A stretch of 13,013 bases of DNA from contig CALGIR010000277.1 in NCBI GenBank assembly GCA_937915475.1, positions 1 to 13,013 on the forward strand, given 5' to 3'. Numbering within the stretch: the stretch's first letter is position 1; the number at the start of each line of letters is the position of its first letter. Origin of the DNA: an uncultured Bacteroidales bacterium (GTDB lineage: Bacteria; Bacteroidota; Bacteroidia; Bacteroidales; Tenuifilaceae). The notes beneath the pieces were generated by a model. That model was not told the origin of the DNA and made no database searches. It saw only the letters and a list, made by a program, of their open reading frames with translations. Below are positions 1 through 7,234 of the stretch, one piece after another. The position numbers were made by a program, and so were the translations under genes.

Positions 1-552
1 CTCCGCATCGCTCGTGTTGGCCAGTAGGGTTACTCCCTTTGACAACTCTGATGCCGAGTTGGTTATAAAAATCTTTTGACCATTTACAACCCATTGATTG
101 ACTTTAAAAAGCGCAGTAGTTTCAATGGCTCTGGCATCGGAACCAGCATTGGGCTCGGTTAAGCCAAACGCCCAAACACCTTCGCCTGTAGTTAACTTTG
201 GCAGCAAACGTTTTTTTTGCTCATCATTGCCCTACTTGTAAATTGGAGCAATACCCAACGAATTGTGAGCTGCCATGGTAGCCGCCTGAGAACTATCAAC
301 CCGAGCCAACTCCTCAACGGCAATAATGTATGCAAGGGTATCAAGATTCCGACCTCCATACTCCACAGGTAGATTCATTCCGAATAGTCCTATTTTACCC
401 ATTGCTTTGGTTAGTTCAGCAGAGAACTCGCTTCGTTCATCAAGCCCTTGGGCTAATGGTTTTATCTCCTTTTCGGCAAAAGCACGAACTTGCTCACGGA
501 GTTTGTCGTGCTCATTATTTATTAACGGGTGATGCATACTTTTCATTTTCAA
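1..552 (-). pseudogene. Acyl-CoA dehydrogenase, N-terminal part, interrupted by an in-frame TAG and cut by the left edge
   Basis: FAD-dependent acyl-CoA dehydrogenase, which would put an alpha,beta double bond into an acyl-CoA and pass electrons to ETF. With a carboxyltransferase and a methylglutaconyl-CoA-hydratase-like gene just upstream, isovaleryl-CoA is a plausible substrate, but this is inferred from context. The N-terminal helical domain is visible (HDKLREQVRAFAEKEIKPLA, GLFGMNLPVEYGG, IAVEELARVDSS). Codon 107 (bases 232-234) is TAG. The same frame then continues open for 77 codons to the window edge with family signatures: GNDEQKKRLLPKL, FGLTEPNAGSDA (FAD/substrate region) and WVVNGQKIFITN. 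The TAG sits where relatives usually have Tyr or Phe before G-x-x-E-Q-K, one base from TAT or TAC. No in-frame ATG follows it in the visible part, so an internal restart is unlikely. Possible starts are TTG 552, ATG 546 and ATG 537; ATG 546 looks best. It begins within 15 bases of the preceding stop, as in an operon. Confidence 0.85.
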
Positions 553-558
553 ATTATC

Positions 559-1359
559 TTATTCCGGTATTTCCATTGTCCAACTCGGCTTTCGCTTTTC
601 AATAAATGCGCTAATGCCCTCCTGAGCCTCTGTGGATACTTTTAGAGTAGCAATGGAGTTGGCCGTTAGGTTGCTTACCTCATCAATGTTAGTACAATGC
701 CTAAGTTCTCTTATCAATCGTTTAATTTCCTTAACCCCATTGGGAGATGCTTTACGTAAATCGGTTATTATTGAGTTCAACAATGCGTCAAGTTTATCAG
801 TGGGTATCAAAAAGTCAACAAGACCATGGCTATATGCTTCGGTTGCATTAAACCTTTTAGCTGTAAGCATTAGGTGCTTAGCTTTTTGTTGATTAATGCG
901 GGTTAAAACATAGGGAAGTATTGTTGAGGGCGCAAGACCTAACCTTACCTCTGAGAACAAGAAGATTGCATTCTCATCGGCAATCACCATATCGGATGCT
1001 GCAAGAAACCCATTCCCTCCGCCAAAAACGTTACCTTTAGCAATGGCAATAGTTGGCTTACTTGAATTAGCTATTGAACTTAAACAGCTGGTCCATTTAT
1101 ACCCATCAGCGAGATTTTGCTCGTAACCCGACTTGCTGACTGCAAGCATATTAATAAGGTTAGCGCCGGCACTAAACGACTTACCCTTACCCCTTAAAAC
1201 AATGACCCTAACGTTATCCATTTGCTCAATGGTGTGAAAACAATCGGTCAACTCATCTAGCATCTGAATACTTACGGCATTATGCAAATCTGGCTTATTA
1301 AGCCAAATTGTGGCTACACCATCTTTAGTATCAACGCATATTTCCTTATAACTATCCAT
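559..1359 (-). CDS. liuC: Enoyl-CoA hydratase/isomerase family protein, methylglutaconyl-CoA hydratase-like
   Basis: Crotonase-fold hydratase of 266 residues, the usual length. The oxyanion-hole segments are visible: FSAGANL (62-68), and GNVFGGGNGFLAASD (109-123), where one Glu of classical enoyl-CoA hydratase is replaced as in bacterial LiuC-type enzymes. FSEVRLGLAPSTI (135-147) carries the probable catalytic Glu137, and the text around it is close to LiuC/AUH proteins. These hydrate 3-methylglutaconyl-CoA to HMG-CoA in leucine breakdown. The common GAD motif reads GAN here (Asn67), a conservative oddity. The gene starts five bases after the stop of the carboxyltransferase and is followed after a few bases by the acyl-CoA dehydrogenase, so the three are almost certainly co-transcribed. 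The family is certain. The exact substrate is inferred from the neighbours and from resemblance; a general enoyl-CoA hydratase is the alternative. Confidence 0.88.
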   Translation of the reverse strand: MDSYKEICVDTKDGVATIWLNKPDLHNAVSIQMLDELTDCFHTIEQMDNVRVIVLRGKGKSFSAGANLINMLAVSKSGYEQNLADGYKWTSCLSSIANSSKPTIAIAKGNVFGGGNGFLAASDMVIADENAIFLFSEVRLGLAPSTILPYVLTRINQQKAKHLMLTAKRFNATEAYSHGLVDFLIPTDKLDALLNSIITDLRKASPNGVKEIKRLIRELRHCTNIDEVSNLTANSIATLKVSTEAQEGISAFIEKRKPSWTMEIPE

Positions 1360-1364
1360 ACTTT

Positions 1365-2960
1365 TTACATTCTATAAATACCTGGCTTATAATCCGGAAC
1401 CTCTTTGTTTGCAGCAATAGATAAACCCAAGGCTATTGCTTTACGTGTATCCACAGGATCGATAATGCCGTCGTCCCATAAGCGCGCTGTGCCAAAATAG
1501 GCCGATGCTTCATCTTCGTAACGCTTTGTGATTTCTCTTTTAAACTCATCAATATCTTCATCGCCTTTTTGCTTAACGCTACCAAGAACCTCAGCTGCCT
1601 GACGACCTCCCATTACTGATATTTTTGAATTAGGCCATGCAAAAAGCAAAGTTGGGTTATAGGCACGTCCTGCCATTGCATAGTTGCCCGCACCGTGCGA
1701 GCGACCAAAAACGATAGTAATTTTCGGAACATTTGCATTGGCAACTGCGTGTACCATTTTGGCACCGTCTTTTGCAATACCTTTTTGTTCGGCACTTTTG
1801 CCAACCATAAAACCCGTTATATTATGCAAAAAAACGAGAGGTATTTTCCGAATGCTGCACATCTCAATAAAATGAGTAGCCTTAAGCGCCGACTCGGAAA
1901 AAAGCACTCCGTTATTGGCAATAATTCCAATGGTTTCCCCCATAATTTTAGCAAAGCCAGTAACTATAGTTTTACCATAGCTGGGTTTAAATTCCTGAAA
2001 TTTGCTACCATCAACAATTCGAGTAATAATTTCGTAAGGATCTATCCAGCAAGAGGTTTGAGAGTGTATTACCCCATAAAGTTCCTCCATAGAGTAGAGC
2101 GGCTTCTCAAAACTTTCAGATTTGTTACTGTACTTGCGAGGTTTGGGAAGGTACTCAAAAATATTTCGGCACGTTTGAATGGCATCGGCTTCTGTTTTAG
2201 CAAGATGATCAGCTACACCAGAAATATGGGTATGCACATAGGCTCCGCCCAGGTCTTCGGCGGTTACATCCTCACCAATAGCGGCTTTAACAAGCGGTGG
2301 TCCAGCAAGAAATATGGTTCCTTGCTTATCAACAATTATCGATTCATCGCTCATTGCAGGAATATAGGCACCTCCAGCAGTACAAGAGCCCATAACCATT
2401 GCAATTTGAGGAATACCCGCAGCAGACAACTTGGATTGGTTGTAAAATATTCTGCCAAAATGGTCGTGATCAGCAAAAACGTTAGCCTGTTCAGGTAAAA
2501 ATATTCCACCCGACTCAACAATGTAAACACAGGGTAAATGGTTATTCAGGGCAACCTCCTGAGCTCTAAGATGTTTCTTTATCGTTTCTTTTACGTAGGT
2601 TCCGCCTTTTACTGTTGGGTCGTTGGCAATAATAATGGCCTCATTACCCTGAATTATGCCTATTCCGGTAATAATTCCGGCACTATGGAACTTATTATCG
2701 TAAAGTCCATTTGCAGCTAAAGCTGAAAACTCGAAAAATGTAGTATTCTTATCAATTAAACTATCAATACGCTTGCGGGCTGTCATCTTGCCCTTTGCCT
2801 TGTGCCTTACCACATAACTATCGTTGTTTCGGTTGAGAACTGCAGATGTTGCAGTTCGAAACTCGGTCATAATTTTCTGAGTTTCTTTATAATTTTCAAC
2901 AAACGAATCAGATTTCCTTTTGATTTTAGTTTTAATTACTGTTGTGGCTGTGCTTATCAT
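1365..2960 (-). CDS. mccB: Acyl-CoA carboxylase carboxyltransferase (beta) subunit, methylcrotonyl-CoA carboxylase type
   Basis: Carboxyltransferase half of a biotin-dependent acyl-CoA carboxylase, 531 residues, normal for MCC beta. It moves CO2 from carboxybiotin to the acyl-CoA; with 3-methylcrotonyl-CoA this is the leucine-pathway step before methylglutaconyl-CoA hydratase. The N-terminal crotonase-like half shows VESGGIFLPEQANVF (148-162), DHFGRIFYNQ (166-175), MGSCTAGGAYIPAMSDE (190-206) and FLAGPPLVKAAIGE (217-230). The C-terminal half shows HNITGFMVG (379-387), FGRSHGAGNYAMAGRAYNP (418-436) and FAWPNSKISVMGG (440-452). The DHFGRIFYNQ and AGPPLVKAA texts favour MCC over propionyl-CoA carboxylase. 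The usual MGGEQAA reads MGGRQAA here (Arg453). The gene heads an operon with the hydratase and the acyl-CoA dehydrogenase. The biotin carboxylase/biotin carrier partner is not in the window and may lie beyond the left edge. No convincing promoter was found in the 127-base upstream gap. Confidence 0.93.
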   Translation of the reverse strand: MISTATTVIKTKIKRKSDSFVENYKETQKIMTEFRTATSAVLNRNNDSYVVRHKAKGKMTARKRIDSLIDKNTTFFEFSALAANGLYDNKFHSAGIITGIGIIQGNEAIIIANDPTVKGGTYVKETIKKHLRAQEVALNNHLPCVYIVESGGIFLPEQANVFADHDHFGRIFYNQSKLSAAGIPQIAMVMGSCTAGGAYIPAMSDESIIVDKQGTIFLAGPPLVKAAIGEDVTAEDLGGAYVHTHISGVADHLAKTEADAIQTCRNIFEYLPKPRKYSNKSESFEKPLYSMEELYGVIHSQTSCWIDPYEIITRIVDGSKFQEFKPSYGKTIVTGFAKIMGETIGIIANNGVLFSESALKATHFIEMCSIRKIPLVFLHNITGFMVGKSAEQKGIAKDGAKMVHAVANANVPKITIVFGRSHGAGNYAMAGRAYNPTLLFAWPNSKISVMGGRQAAEVLGSVKQKGDEDIDEFKREITKRYEDEASAYFGTARLWDDGIIDPVDTRKAIALGLSIAANKEVPDYKPGIYRM

Positions 2961-3087
2961 AAATAAAAAGTTTTAAGAAACACCGAAAACCTCTATATAC
3001 ATGAACAACAATCCGTTTTTGTATTTATAAAGATTAAGAACTCCATACTATTAGGGCCTGCTATAATTTAAACAATTGTACTATATA

Positions 3088-4086
3088 CTAGAAGAATTTC
3101 AGGATGATGATATCGGCAATTAAACCCAACAGAAACAGTGTACCAAATGAACGGTTAAATACGAATGCTCTACTAACCAGATATAATGGCCATCCTGCCC
3201 CCTCCTTGCCATCAGGTGCAACCAATGGGCGTTTTTTGGCCATAACCTTCGACATCTGAATAAACTTTGGTATTGATAGTAAAACTAGTAGCACTGCTGG
3301 TCCCAGCTGACCCATAATAACAAAAAAGGCTACCAAGGCATACTGAATTACCCAAAGTACAATGATTGAGTAACGCGAGGCTTTTTCGCCAATTAAAACT
3401 GGAATAGTATGAATGTTTTTAGCCTTATCGGCTTCTAGCTTATCGGCATGCTTGCCCAACAGAACTGTTGTTGGCCCAAGGGCGTAAACAAGGCTAACCA
3501 AAGCCACCCAGCTGCTCCATTCTCCACCTGTTACTACAAAATAGCTTCCACCAATCATTAAAGGCCCCCAAACAAGAACTACCGAGATTTCACCCAGACC
3601 ATAGTATTTTAATGGCCAAGTGTAGAAAAGCAAGAAAAAGAGCCCAGGAATCAGCAGCCAAAGCGTTTGCAGGCCAACCAAATAGGTAATGGCAAGCCCT
3701 GCCATTAAAGCAAGCAAACCAGTTACAACAATGTAGGTTATAAAGCGATTTTTGGTGAGAAATCCATTTTCAAGTGGATGAGGCCCATAAAGAGCACGAA
3801 AATAATTATCCTTATCAACACCCTTGGTGTAGTCAACATAATCGTTTAATAGATTATTGGTGGCGTGGGCAAAGATTAAGCCAACAAACGTAAGTAAAAA
3901 GATGGGCCAAGAAAAACTCCCTGAGCGATATGCCAGTAAAGCGCCAATGGCAGCTGCTAAGCCAGTCATAATAAAAACGGCGGCACGAGTTGAGATTAGC
4001 CACCTTGAAACAATATCATAGCTTTCCCATTGTTGTTTTGAAACCTGGGGTATAACCCTAAGCGCTTTAAGCCAAACTCCAACCAT
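3088..4086 (-). CDS. UbiA-family membrane prenyltransferase (MenA-like)
   Basis: Polytopic membrane protein of 332 residues with about eight or nine hydrophobic segments. The first Asp-rich motif of the UbiA superfamily is clear, NDYVDYTKGVD (81-91). It binds the Mg-diphosphate of a polyprenyl donor. FYTWPLKYYGLGE (154-166) matches the conserved (Y)xxPLKxxGLGE loop. The second Asp-rich region is GKHADKLEADKAKNIHTIPV (211-230), followed by LIGE. It aligns with the NxxRDxxxD...T..V..G block of MenA, but the Asn/Arg are absent and the Asp residues (215 and 220) are five apart rather than four. MenA, making demethylmenaquinone from 1,4-dihydroxy-2-naphthoate, is the default guess. A different aromatic acceptor is possible because of the altered second motif. 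The gene has intergenic DNA on both sides (127 and 167 bases), so it appears to stand alone, with no menaquinone gene beside it. Confidence 0.82.
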   Translation of the reverse strand: MVGVWLKALRVIPQVSKQQWESYDIVSRWLISTRAAVFIMTGLAAAIGALLAYRSGSFSWPIFLLTFVGLIFAHATNNLLNDYVDYTKGVDKDNYFRALYGPHPLENGFLTKNRFITYIVVTGLLALMAGLAITYLVGLQTLWLLIPGLFFLLFYTWPLKYYGLGEISVVLVWGPLMIGGSYFVVTGGEWSSWVALVSLVYALGPTTVLLGKHADKLEADKAKNIHTIPVLIGEKASRYSIIVLWVIQYALVAFFVIMGQLGPAVLLVLLSIPKFIQMSKVMAKKRPLVAPDGKEGAGWPLYLVSRAFVFNRSFGTLFLLGLIADIIILKFF

Positions 4087-4253
4087 ATCTAGTAATTTTA
4101 AGGGTAAAACATATCTTAAGATTCAAAATATGTTAACAACAGAACCCTTGAATTGTTAAGTTGATAAGGTTTATGCTTAGCCTATGAAGCAATCGATTAA
4201 TCGGATGTGATTAGGATTAAACACATTTACATTACTTTACGCAGAAACTGTTT

Positions 4254-5168
4254 TTAAAAAATTGAATCGCCAGTGTATGTTGTGAACTTTTCAAGTGCAT
4301 CAATTCCGGCAAGAGAATTACCAAAACGATTGAGGGGAGGTGACCAAACACAGATACTCAGTTTTTTGGGGATTATGGCAACAATTCCACCTCCAACTCC
4401 ACTTTTCGCGGGCATACCAACTCTATAGGCAAAATCTCCCGATTCGTTGTAAAGCCCACAGGTAAGCATAAGGGCGCTAATTCTTTTGGATTGGCTTACA
4501 GTTAGAATCTGCTCGTTTGTACTTGGTACAATCCCATGATTGGCTAGATAAAGAAAGGATTTGGAGAGGTTATTACTGCTCATCTCCAATGAGCACTGTA
4601 GAAAATAAAAATCGAGAACATCCTCCACAGAATTATGGATGTTCTTAAAACTTTTCATTAAGTATGCAAGGGCTATATTTCGATATCCTGTCAACTTTTC
4701 TGATGCTGCCACATCATAATTATAGTTAATTGAAGGTTCGTTGGTTATGCCCCTTACAAAATCGAGTAGGGTTTGCTGAGGATTCGGATAGTGGGAAAGG
4801 ATAATATCAGCAACAACTATTGCACCAGCATTTATGAATGGATTGCGAGGGATTCCCTGCTCATACTCCAGCTGTACTAGAGAATTAAAAGAATTTCCGG
4901 AGGGTTCTTTGTCTAATCTTTTCCAAATATCTGCCCCCAAAACTTTAAAGGCCAAAGTATAACCAAAAACTTTTGAGATACTCTGTATTGAAAACGGGGT
5001 ATCACTATCCCCTATTTCATAGCAAGTACCATCAACGTTATGAACACTAATTGCCAGTTTATCAGGCGAAATAAAACTAAGCTCAGGTATATAATCAGCT
5101 ACCTTCCCCTTTGAAGCCAAAGGCTTTATCTCTTTGTAAATAGTATTGATAATATCATGCATCTTCAT
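4254..5168 (-). CDS. glsA: Glutaminase A (L-glutamine amidohydrolase)
   Basis: Cytosolic beta-lactamase-fold glutaminase that hydrolyses glutamine to glutamate and ammonia; 304 residues, matching the roughly 300-310 usual for bacterial GlsA. The catalytic S-x-x-K is in FSIQSISKVF (59-68): Ser63 and Lys66. Other family blocks are GIPRNPFINAGAIV (105-118) with the substrate Asn113, SEKLTGYRN (156-164), CGLYNESGDFAYRVGMPAKS (237-256) and GVGGGI (257-262) near the C-terminus. There is no signal peptide. ATG 5168 and ATG 5162 are both possible starts; the first keeps the normal length. An exact TAnnTTTG-like -7 box sits 17-24 bases upstream, just past the cold-shock gene's terminator, so it is probably transcribed alone. 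Confidence 0.95.
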   Translation of the reverse strand: MKMHDIINTIYKEIKPLASKGKVADYIPELSFISPDKLAISVHNVDGTCYEIGDSDTPFSIQSISKVFGYTLAFKVLGADIWKRLDKEPSGNSFNSLVQLEYEQGIPRNPFINAGAIVVADIILSHYPNPQQTLLDFVRGITNEPSINYNYDVAASEKLTGYRNIALAYLMKSFKNIHNSVEDVLDFYFLQCSLEMSSNNLSKSFLYLANHGIVPSTNEQILTVSQSKRISALMLTCGLYNESGDFAYRVGMPAKSGVGGGIVAIIPKKLSICVWSPPLNRFGNSLAGIDALEKFTTYTGDSIF

Positions 5169-5184
5169 ATTGGGGGAATTTATA

Positions 5185-5192
5185 CAAATATA
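5185..5192 (-). promoter_or_regulatory. Candidate -7 promoter box for glutaminase
   Basis: On the minus strand this reads TATATTTG, an exact fit to the Bacteroidota -7 consensus TAnnTTTG, and it would give a leader of only about 10 bases before ATG 5168. No TTG is seen at the -33 position; the region there is T-rich and overlaps the T-tract of the preceding terminator. The call rests on one box plus position. Confidence 0.42.
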
Positions 5193-5202
5193 GAAGAAAA
5201 AG

Positions 5203-5240
5203 GCATTAAAAAAGTCCTGTTAAATAACAGGACTTTTTGA
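5203..5240 (-). terminator. Rho-independent terminator after the cold-shock gene
   Basis: Near-perfect inverted repeat: 5209-5222 pairs with 5225-5238 (14 bp, core GTCCTG/CAGGAC). It is followed on the minus strand by a run of six T. It lies about 23 bases past the stop of the cold-shock gene. The A and T flanks are symmetrical, so it could also work in the other direction. Confidence 0.85.
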
Positions 5241-5261
5241 AGAAATGATTAATATTTTCGG

Positions 5262-5453
5262 CTATGCAAGTTTTACATTAACTGCATTAAGTCCTTTTTT
5301 TCCTTCCTCCAAATCAAAAGTTACCTCGTCATTATCTCTAATATTATCAATTATACCAGATGAATGTACAAAATATTCTTTTGTTGAATCATTGTCCTTA
5401 ATGAAACCAAAACCTTTGATTTCATCGTAAAATTTAACTGTTCCTTTGTTCAT
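5262..5453 (-). CDS. Cold-shock domain protein (CspA family)
   Basis: Small single-stranded nucleic-acid-binding protein, 63 residues, a single OB-fold cold-shock domain and nothing else. RNP1 is KGFGFI (13-18) and RNP2 is YFVHSSG (27-33). The start MNKGTVKFYDEIKGFGFI and the C-terminal GKKGLNAVNVKLA are typical of Bacteroidota Csp proteins, which act as RNA chaperones or translation modulators. It is slightly shorter than the 65-70 residues of most CspA relatives. It has its own candidate promoter about 25 bases upstream and a strong terminator downstream, so it is monocistronic. The predicted leader is short, unlike the long structured leader of E. coli cspA, so cold induction through the leader is not supported here. 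Confidence 0.95.
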   Translation of the reverse strand: MNKGTVKFYDEIKGFGFIKDNDSTKEYFVHSSGIIDNIRDNDEVTFDLEEGKKGLNAVNVKLA

Positions 5454-5475
5454 AGTTGATTATTTAAATGTTATG

Positions 5476-5505
5476 TAAAGATATGCTCTTAAATTAGATA
5501 TACAA
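5476..5505 (-). promoter_or_regulatory. Candidate promoter of the cold-shock gene
   Basis: On the minus strand TTG (5505-5503), a 19-base spacer and TATCTTTA (5483-5476) match the Bacteroidota layout TTG / TAnnTTTG with one mismatch in the -7 box. Transcription would begin near 5469, giving a leader of roughly 15 bases before ATG 5453. Confidence 0.55.
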
Positions 5506-5700
5506 TCATATTTAACCCACTAAATAGGATTTTTTTTAAAAAACATCTCAAAAGACCTATAAATAGTGCTTGTTATTTGATATTTAAGTTCAAGGCACTC
5601 CTTAATTTCATTCCCTCAGACTAAAAGTAGGTTTACAACAATGAATTGCTGTTGTATTTTTACTTCCCGTGAAAATTAGTTTTGTGAGCAAGTAATAAAA

Positions 5701-5747
5701 TTAAATATTGTATGCTTTCTCGTTAGAGCAAAGCATACAATATTTAA
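5701..5747 (-). terminator. Hairpin terminator after floA
   Basis: Perfect 18-bp inverted repeat, arms 5701-5718 and 5730-5747 with an 11-base loop that has three further possible pairs. It starts seven bases after the floA stop. On the minus strand the stem runs into TTTTATT. The T-tract is imperfect, but the stem length and the position make a terminator or 3'-end stabiliser the likely role. Confidence 0.75.
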
Positions 5748-5753
5748 AAAGAA

Positions 5754-6740
5754 TTACTTTTTACCCTTATTAGGGCCAGTGGAATCCTTTGCTATATTTT
5801 CACGCATATTGGTGTCGGCCTCAATATTCTTAAACTTATAGTAATCCATAATACCAAGATTACCCGAACGAAAAGCTTCAGCAATTGCCATTGGTATTTC
5901 AGCCTCGGCCAAAATAACCTTAGCCCTTGCCTCCTGTGCCTTAGCTTTCATTTCCTGCTCTTGTGCAACTGCCATTGCACGACGTTCCTCAGCTCTGGCC
6001 TGAGCAATATTCTTATCGGCATTGGCCTGATCCATCTGTAATTCGGCGCCAATGTTTTTTCCTATATCAATATCGGCAATATCAATGGATAAAATCTCAA
6101 ATGCTGTACCTGCATCAAGACCTTTCTCAAGCACTACACGAGAAATAAAATCGGGGTTCTCAAGCACATTCTTATGCGAATCGGCTGAACCAATTGACGA
6201 TACAATACCCTCACCTACTCGTGCTAGTACAGTTTCCTCGCCTGCTCCCCCCACCAACTGCTTAATGTTTGCGCGTACGGTAACCCTGGCCAACGCAATA
6301 AGTTGGATACCGTCCTTAGCAACAGCAGTAACTGGAGGTGTATTGATAACCTTTGGATTTACTGACATTTGAACGGCTTCAAGTACATCACGACCTGCTA
6401 AATCGATGGCTGTAGCCATTTTAAAGTCGAGAGGAATATTAGCCTTTTGGGCTGATACCAGAGCTGAGACCACTTTTGATACACGACCACCTGCAAGGTA
6501 GTGCGCTTCGAGATCATTACGGTAAAGTTCAAGACCTGCTTTTGTTCCCACAATTAAAGCCTGAACAATTACACCTGGCGGAACTTTACGCCAACGCATA
6601 AGAACTAGCTGAAGCAGGGATACCCTAACTCCGCTAACCAAAGCAGAGAACCATAGACCAATGGGTATAAAGTATAAGATAATCCATAGCCCAATAATAC
6701 TGGCGGCAAAAATTATTAAATAGATAGCAACATCATTCAT
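5754..6740 (-). CDS. floA: Flotillin-like protein FloA
   Basis: Membrane scaffold protein of the bacterial flotillin (FloA/YqfA) family, 328 residues, the normal size. Order of parts: N-terminal membrane-inserted hydrophobic stretch (about 5-35), the family block FIPIGLWFSALVSGVRVS (24-41), a SPFH/PHB-like domain (about 50-225) with NPKVINTPPVTAVAKDG (128-144), then an Ala/Glu/Lys-rich coiled coil (about 233-285; AQARAEERRAMAVAQEQEMK) that drives oligomerisation, and a charged tail. FloA proteins form membrane foci that affect fluidity and signalling complexes. The gene starts nine bases after the NfeD stop, a classic NfeD-flotillin pair. A strong hairpin just downstream ends the unit. Confidence 0.95.
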   Translation of the reverse strand: MNDVAIYLIIFAASIIGLWIILYFIPIGLWFSALVSGVRVSLLQLVLMRWRKVPPGVIVQALIVGTKAGLELYRNDLEAHYLAGGRVSKVVSALVSAQKANIPLDFKMATAIDLAGRDVLEAVQMSVNPKVINTPPVTAVAKDGIQLIALARVTVRANIKQLVGGAGEETVLARVGEGIVSSIGSADSHKNVLENPDFISRVVLEKGLDAGTAFEILSIDIADIDIGKNIGAELQMDQANADKNIAQARAEERRAMAVAQEQEMKAKAQEARAKVILAEAEIPMAIAEAFRSGNLGIMDYYKFKNIEADTNMRENIAKDSTGPNKGKK

Positions 6741-6749
6741 AAGATTGTT

Positions 6750-7208
6750 TTATTTGGGTTTAACAATAACTACAGAACCTTCGAAACGAATTACAACAAT
6801 TGGCGTATTTTGATCAACATAATTACCAGTCGATCTGGCCTCAAGCACAACATCATTAATCCGTACCTTACCCATTGGTGTTAGGCGGCTAACGGTTGTA
6901 CCCTCATCTCCAGGCTTAATCTGGGACAAATGGTCACTGGCAACAGTTCCTTCAACATTCGTTTTAAGCATGAATCTGCTCCATGTTTTTGAACGCAGCG
7001 CAAGTGCGATGGTAATTATGGTAGCAATAAGAGTTGAGATTAGGGTAATATTTCCAGCAGCATTTCCAAAACCGCTGTATGCCCAAAATATTCCACCAAT
7101 TAAACAAGCTACGCCTCCAATGCCAGCCACTGTGATTCCAGGAATGAGTAAAAACTCAACCACAAAAAGGAACAGCCCAATGAGAATTAAAACTATAACT
7201 CCAGTCAT
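6750..7208 (-). CDS. NfeD-family membrane protein, short form
   Basis: Partner of flotillin-like proteins, 152 residues. Three hydrophobic segments are visible (about 4-22, 28-46 and 54-72), followed by a soluble OB-fold domain (about 97-151). That domain has the family pattern GDEGTTVSRLTPMGKVRIN (100-118), then GNYVDQNTPIVVIRFEG and a hydrophobic end. This is the short NfeD type, without the ClpP-like protease domain of long NfeD proteins, so no catalytic residues are expected. The OB domain is thought to act with the adjacent flotillin. It lies 26 bases after the ClpS-like gene and nine before floA, all in the same direction. Confidence 0.92.
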   Translation of the reverse strand: MTGVIVLILIGLFLFVVEFLLIPGITVAGIGGVACLIGGIFWAYSGFGNAAGNITLISTLIATIITIALALRSKTWSRFMLKTNVEGTVASDHLSQIKPGDEGTTVSRLTPMGKVRINDVVLEARSTGNYVDQNTPIVVIRFEGSVVIVKPK

Positions 7209-7234
7209 TTTTTGATGATAAAAGTGGTATTACT

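Larger units (their letters stand above)
5454..5753. other. 300-base intergenic region between the cold-shock gene and floA
   Basis: It contains the candidate cold-shock gene promoter (5476-5505) and the floA terminator hairpin (5701-5747). Between about 5510 and 5700 the DNA is AT-rich. A weak 6-bp inverted repeat (ACAACA...TGTTGT, near 5635-5655) is present. I see no gene, RNA motif or convincing site in that middle part. Confidence 0.5.

Noticed and set aside
552..552. TTG at 552 as the acyl-CoA dehydrogenase start
   Set aside because: Two in-frame ATG codons (546 and 537) lie just downstream and give a normal N-terminus; TTG is only a formal possibility.
1695..2498. Long open frame on the plus strand (267 codons)
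   Set aside because: It lies wholly antisense to the carboxyltransferase gene, whose protein is unmistakable. The plus-strand product has no recognisable domain and an unnatural composition, so it is a shadow frame.
4194..4203. Palindrome CGATTAATCG upstream of the prenyltransferase
   Set aside because: It is short, in AT-rich DNA, and there is no nearby promoter pattern to make it an operator.
4087..4253. Promoter for the prenyltransferase (TATGTTTT with TTG upstream)
   Set aside because: The spacer is 23 bases and the -7 box is imperfect; in such AT-rich DNA this is close to chance.
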